From NCBI GenBank assembly GCA_016782755.1, contig JADHXY010000001.1, positions 1-53,227 on the forward strand: 53,227 bases of DNA, written 5' to 3'. Source of the stretch: Phycisphaerae bacterium (GTDB lineage: Bacteria; Planctomycetota; Phycisphaerae; Sedimentisphaerales; Anaerobacaceae). Position 1 is the first letter of the stretch. The number at the start of each line of letters is the position of its first letter. The notes beneath the pieces are model-generated. The model did no database searches, was not told where the DNA came from, and saw nothing but the letters and a program-made list of their open reading frames with translations. Position numbers and translations under genes: made by a program. Of this stretch, positions 50,489-53,227 are shown one piece after another.

Positions 50489-51577
50489 ATGGTAGACTGG
50501 AAAAATCCACCGAGGTTGTTTATTCCTGGACCTGTAAAGGTTGACGAGGATGTCCTCCAGCAGTTGGCAAGACCGACGCTGGGGCACAGAGGCAAGGAAT
50601 ATTCACAGCTTCAGGGAGAAACTGTGGATATGCTGAAAGAAATTTTCTTCACAAAGCAGAATGTTTTCCTCTCTACTTCATCAGCATCAGGAATATGGGA
50701 AGCTGCAATACGTAACTGCGTTGCAGACGATGAAACTGTTCTTTGCACAATGTGCGGCGCTTTCAGTGACAAGTGGGCCGACGTAGTCAAAAGCTGCGGC
50801 AAAAAACACGAAGAACTAAAAGTAGAATGGGGCCAGCCCATAACTGCCCAGATGATCGACGAAAAGCTCAGTGCCGGCAATTACGCCGCAATTACAATCG
50901 TTTACAACGAAACAAGTACCGGCGTGGCAAACCCCGTTTACGAAATTAGCGAAATGATGAAGCGAAAATACCCCGATGTTCTGGTTTTCGTTGACTCTGT
51001 TAGCGCCATGGTCGGTTTGCCTCTCGAATTTGATAAGCTCGGCTGGGACATAACCTTCGCCTCAGTCCAAAAGGCTTTCGCTATTCCGCCGGGATTAGCC
51101 GTCGCTCTCGTAAGCGATCGTGCTCTCGAAAAAAGTGCTAATGTCCCTAACAGAGGCTATTACTTCGACTTCCAGCTGTGGGCAAAGTCCGCCGTAAAGA
51201 ACCAGACTCTCACAACTCCAAACGTCCCTCACATCATGGCATTGAACTATCAGTGTAAAAAACTGCTCAAAGAGGGAATGGAAAACGTATGGGCTCGCCA
51301 CAAAAAAATGGGTGAATTCGTCAGGGCATGGGCAAAAGAAAACTTTGACCTCTTTGCTCCCGAACAACATGCCTCAAATACCCTTACCGCCGTCAAAAAC
51401 ACAAAAGGCATCGACGTTGCAAAGACCATCGCAGCTATCCAGGAAAAACACAACACCGTCTTCGGCAACGGCTATGGTAAACTCAAAGAACAGGCCTTTA
51501 GAATTGCTCACATGGGCGACATCACTCTTGACGACCTCAAGGAACTGCTCGGCTGGATCGACGAAGAAATTAAATAA
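50489..51577 (+). CDS. Class V aminotransferase, probable phosphoserine or serine-glyoxylate/alanine-glyoxylate type
   Basis: The 362-residue PLP enzyme has FIPGPVKVDEDVLQQLARPTLGHRGKEYSQLQ, FLSTSSASGIWEAAIRN, VFVDSVSAMVGLPLEFDKLGWDITFASVQKAF with Lys195 as the expected Schiff base, and the NRGYYFDFQLW segment. It resembles the alanine-glyoxylate/serine-pyruvate group, some members of which act as phosphoserine transaminase in organisms lacking a standard SerC. The DUF1015 partner fits that role. AGGAG lies ahead of the start and a strong terminator follows. Confidence 0.88.
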   Translation: MVDWKNPPRLFIPGPVKVDEDVLQQLARPTLGHRGKEYSQLQGETVDMLKEIFFTKQNVFLSTSSASGIWEAAIRNCVADDETVLCTMCGAFSDKWADVVKSCGKKHEELKVEWGQPITAQMIDEKLSAGNYAAITIVYNETSTGVANPVYEISEMMKRKYPDVLVFVDSVSAMVGLPLEFDKLGWDITFASVQKAFAIPPGLAVALVSDRALEKSANVPNRGYYFDFQLWAKSAVKNQTLTTPNVPHIMALNYQCKKLLKEGMENVWARHKKMGEFVRAWAKENFDLFAPEQHASNTLTAVKNTKGIDVAKTIAAIQEKHNTVFGNGYGKLKEQAFRIAHMGDITLDDLKELLGWIDEEIK

Positions 51578-51600
51578 TTCGCCAGCCAACCTTAAAAACC

Positions 51601-51631
51601 AAAAAGCCCCGCATGTTACGGGGCTTTTTTT
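51601..51631 (+). terminator. Intrinsic terminator of the DUF1015/aminotransferase unit
   Basis: GCCCCG and CGGGGC, extended by five A-T pairs on each side, form a stem around a seven-base loop, followed by seven T residues. It may also act in the other direction because of the A-run. Confidence 0.93.
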
Positions 51632-51651
51632 ATAACCACAAAGACAGTAAC

Positions 51652-51780
51652 CTACTGTAAAACAAAGACATGTGACTCACCGGCACAGCCGTTGTCACCG
51701 AAATTGACACCTGAGCCCAAAAACGTCTCAAATAATTTATCGCGGGTAATAAAAGCCTGGCCAAACCTGCCATAACACAT
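51652..51780 (-). CDS. Possible small ORF or gene remnant
   Basis: On the minus strand a 42-codon frame starting at ATG 51780 encodes CYGRFGQAFITRDKLFETFLGSG and GDNGCAGESHVFVLQ, then stops. In-frame codons upstream add a hydrophobic stretch (ALIKVLIVCF) that would make a short signal-like segment from a TTG. The composition looks protein-like, but no ribosome-binding site or family is recognised. It could be the tail of a decayed gene. Confidence 0.2.
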   Translation of the reverse strand: MCYGRFGQAFITRDKLFETFLGSGVNFGDNGCAGESHVFVLQ

Positions 51781-52055
51781 AAAGCAAACAATCAAAACCT
51801 TAATCAAAGCTGTGAAAATACCAGAGATCGATAAGACCTAATGAAAATCAAATAACTTGCATAACACTGGTGACTGCGTTATTATTTAGCCTTTATATGT
51901 TGGTTTAAATAAGCTTAATTGTAACCGACGGGGACGGAGTCTGTCTAATGATATGAGCTATGATATATCGCAGATAAAACCAACTCCACAACATAATAAG
52001 CATAAGTTGTAAGGTGAAATCCGATTTTTCAGTTTTTTAGCAGGAGGCTAATAAT
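51781..52055. other. Leader region of the Wzz-like gene
   Basis: It holds the candidate promoter at 51857-51885 and about 170 bases of untranslated leader before the gene. No gene or strong hairpin was seen in it. Confidence 0.4.
51857..51885 (+). promoter_or_regulatory. Candidate promoter of the Wzz-like gene
   Basis: TTGCAT (51857-51862), 17 bases, TATTAT (51880-51885), about 170 bp before the start codon. The long leader may have a regulatory role. Confidence 0.4.
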
Positions 52056-53227
52056 ATGGCAGATTTAAAAAATAATATTTCAAGCAAACCAGCTACATGT
52101 AGCAATACTCAGGAAGATGCGAACATCTATGAAGATGAGATCAATCTAATAGATTATTTTCTCGTTTTCTGGAAAAGAAAATGGTTCATTTTTTTAGCTT
52201 CTGTGCTACCGGCTTTAATAGTTGGATTGGTTATTTTCTTTCTGCCAAGAAGCTATGAGCTTACTTATGTCTATGATTTAGATGATTATACAAGAGATGA
52301 GGCAAGATACGACACAAGAGATGAGGCAAGATACGATGTAGGCAATTGGAATCTTGATGAAAAAAGCTATAATGTTTTTGTCAGCAGATTCTATAGTGAT
52401 GAAAACTTAAATAATATTGTCAGTAAGTTGCAAGAAAACGGCTATAATGAACATGCTAAATCAATGACCAACGCAGGAAGCAACCTGAATGGTTTACAGA
52501 AACTTGTGAAGTTTGAGCCAGTACCCTCTTATATCGACCTTTCCAAAGTAAAGATAACCGACCCTGAGCAATTGGAGCAAATCCGAAAACTCACAGCTCA
52601 ATTACTAAATGTAACTATAATTGGGAGACCTAAAGACAGGTTCATCAAAATGGCTTCGGTAGTGAGAGATAATATTGAACAAGTAGTGCCTATGTATTCT
52701 ATACAGCGGGAAGTAATTAATACGATTAACAAATACAGAGCCAAAATGGGAGATATTGAGAAAAGTAGATTTAACATTGAGCTTAACTTAAAGAGAAACA
52801 AAGCGGTTTTAGCAAAGCTTGAAGAAATAAAGGTTGGGGTTTCAGACAAAACCGAGGACAACGTTACATTACAGTTTGATGTCGGCGGAAGAAGTGAGTA
52901 CCTGCCTTTAGGGTACCAAATACGTGCAGCAGAGGCAAAGATTATAGAATTCGAAGAAAATATTAAGATAAACACGGGAAAATACAACTATTACAAGAAT
53001 TTATTAGCCCTAAACGAAAAGCTGTCTGCCGAGTTGGCGAAAAGTGTTTCCTCATATTATACAATCCAACAGTATCATTCATTTTTAACCGAGTTAATTG
53101 GTAGCTGTGAATCTGAGGAGTTGAAAGATTATCTGGCTTCATATATTAAAGCAATAGAGAATAGAATTTCGACAAGTGTCCCCATTTCAGAAAATCCGAA
53201 AATATCCCCTGTTGCTAAAGGCATAGC
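52056..53227 (+). CDS. Wzz-like polysaccharide chain-length/export protein (partial, runs off the window)
   Basis: The ATG follows CAGGAGG at a good distance, and the frame is open to the window end (at least 390 residues). The N-terminus has the standard Wzz region (YEDEINLIDYFLVFWKRKW, about residues 26-44), then a transmembrane helix (FIFLASVLPALIVGLVIFFL) and a large periplasmic part with helical segments (for example residues about 220-270 and 285-330). Residues about 79-94 are an exact 8-residue tandem repeat (TRDEARYD twice). A C-terminal second helix is expected beyond the edge. The protein should set chain length or act in export of an exopolysaccharide, and more of that locus probably lies to the right. 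Confidence 0.85.
   Translation, partial: MADLKNNISSKPATCSNTQEDANIYEDEINLIDYFLVFWKRKWFIFLASVLPALIVGLVIFFLPRSYELTYVYDLDDYTRDEARYDTRDEARYDVGNWNLDEKSYNVFVSRFYSDENLNNIVSKLQENGYNEHAKSMTNAGSNLNGLQKLVKFEPVPSYIDLSKVKITDPEQLEQIRKLTAQLLNVTIIGRPKDRFIKMASVVRDNIEQVVPMYSIQREVINTINKYRAKMGDIEKSRFNIELNLKRNKAVLAKLEEIKVGVSDKTEDNVTLQFDVGGRSEYLPLGYQIRAAEAKIIEFEENIKINTGKYNYYKNLLALNEKLSAELAKSVSSYYTIQQYHSFLTELIGSCESEELKDYLASYIKAIENRISTSVPISENPKISPVAKGI
52290..52337 (+). repeat. 24-bp in-frame tandem duplication inside the Wzz-like gene
   Basis: Two adjacent 24-base units (52290-52313 and 52314-52337) differ only in the final base, so they encode the same eight residues twice. Near-identity suggests recent slippage. 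Confidence 0.95.

Noticed and set aside
1-53227. CRISPR arrays, complete transposons or prophage
   Set aside because: No regularly spaced repeat series, transposase, integrase or phage structural genes were seen on either strand.

Overview
This window looks like a chromosomal segment of an anaerobic or facultatively anaerobic, low-to-mid G+C member of the Planctomycetota, most likely class Phycisphaerae (Sedimentisphaerales-like). That is an inference. It rests on a Tat-exported Gfo/Idh/MocA oxidoreductase fused to a DUF1080 domain, a second DUF1080 protein, a glutamyl-tRNA synthetase with a long insertion after KLSKR, DUF1844/DUF3568/DUF4870 proteins, NfnAB, a PPi-type phosphofructokinase, and many TTG/GTG starts. 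No phylogenetic marker could be searched.

Region 1 (1-20.4 kb) is mostly housekeeping. It holds a decayed LOG-like fragment, a secreted unknown, hisD, a zinc-ribbon membrane protein, alaS, recA, thpR, a PfkB-type sugar kinase, gltX divergent from glnS, two small exported proteins, a half-size TauE/SafE protein, trpC, DUF1844, smpB, two small envelope proteins, a polytopic membrane protein, an isochorismatase-fold hydrolase and an ECF sigma/anti-sigma pair. Three copies of a 33-bp palindromic repeat lie between minus-strand genes. One copy sits beside a 52-bp duplication of the trpC start region.

Region 2 (20.6-38.6 kb) is the most distinctive part: about 16.5 kb of thirteen closely packed minus-strand genes, with a divergent ROK repressor at the head. 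In transcription order these are PPi-type phosphofructokinase, tagaturonate epimerase (UxaE), an SDR that is probably a fructuronate reductase, a HAD phosphatase, a LarA-family (lactate racemase-like) epimerase, 6-phosphogluconate dehydrogenase, uronate isomerase (UxaC), a URO-D-family protein, a Tat lipoprotein fusing Gfo/Idh/MocA, DUF1080 and a carbohydrate-binding module, a double-DUF1080 protein, and a complete TRAP transporter (DctP, DctQ, DctM). Read together this is a catabolic locus: extracytoplasmic cleavage of uronate-containing glycosides through 3-keto intermediates, TRAP uptake, then uronate isomerisation and reduction to mannonate. The usual next enzymes (mannonate dehydratase, KDG kinase, KDPG aldolase) are absent here, while a LarA homologue with its Ni-pincer catalytic residues and a Gnd are present. 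This suggests an alternative exit by C2 epimerisation of mannonate to gluconate and then the oxidative pentose phosphate step. Palindromes in the divergent pfp/ROK intergenic region are candidate operators.

Region 3 (38.7-51.6 kb) carries a decayed GT2 glycosyltransferase, a GT-C-like membrane glycosyltransferase, tRNA-Pro(GGG) with a short duplication of its 3' end, hisA, rplM-rpsI, argC, a nitrilase-family amidohydrolase, argJ, trxA, nfnA-nfnB, and a DUF1015/class V aminotransferase pair that probably belongs to serine synthesis. Several have recognisable sigma-70-type promoters and intrinsic terminators.

Region 4 (51.6 kb to the end) is a roughly 420-bp leader followed by the start of a Wzz-like polysaccharide chain-length/export protein that runs off the window. 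It suggests that an exopolysaccharide locus continues to the right.
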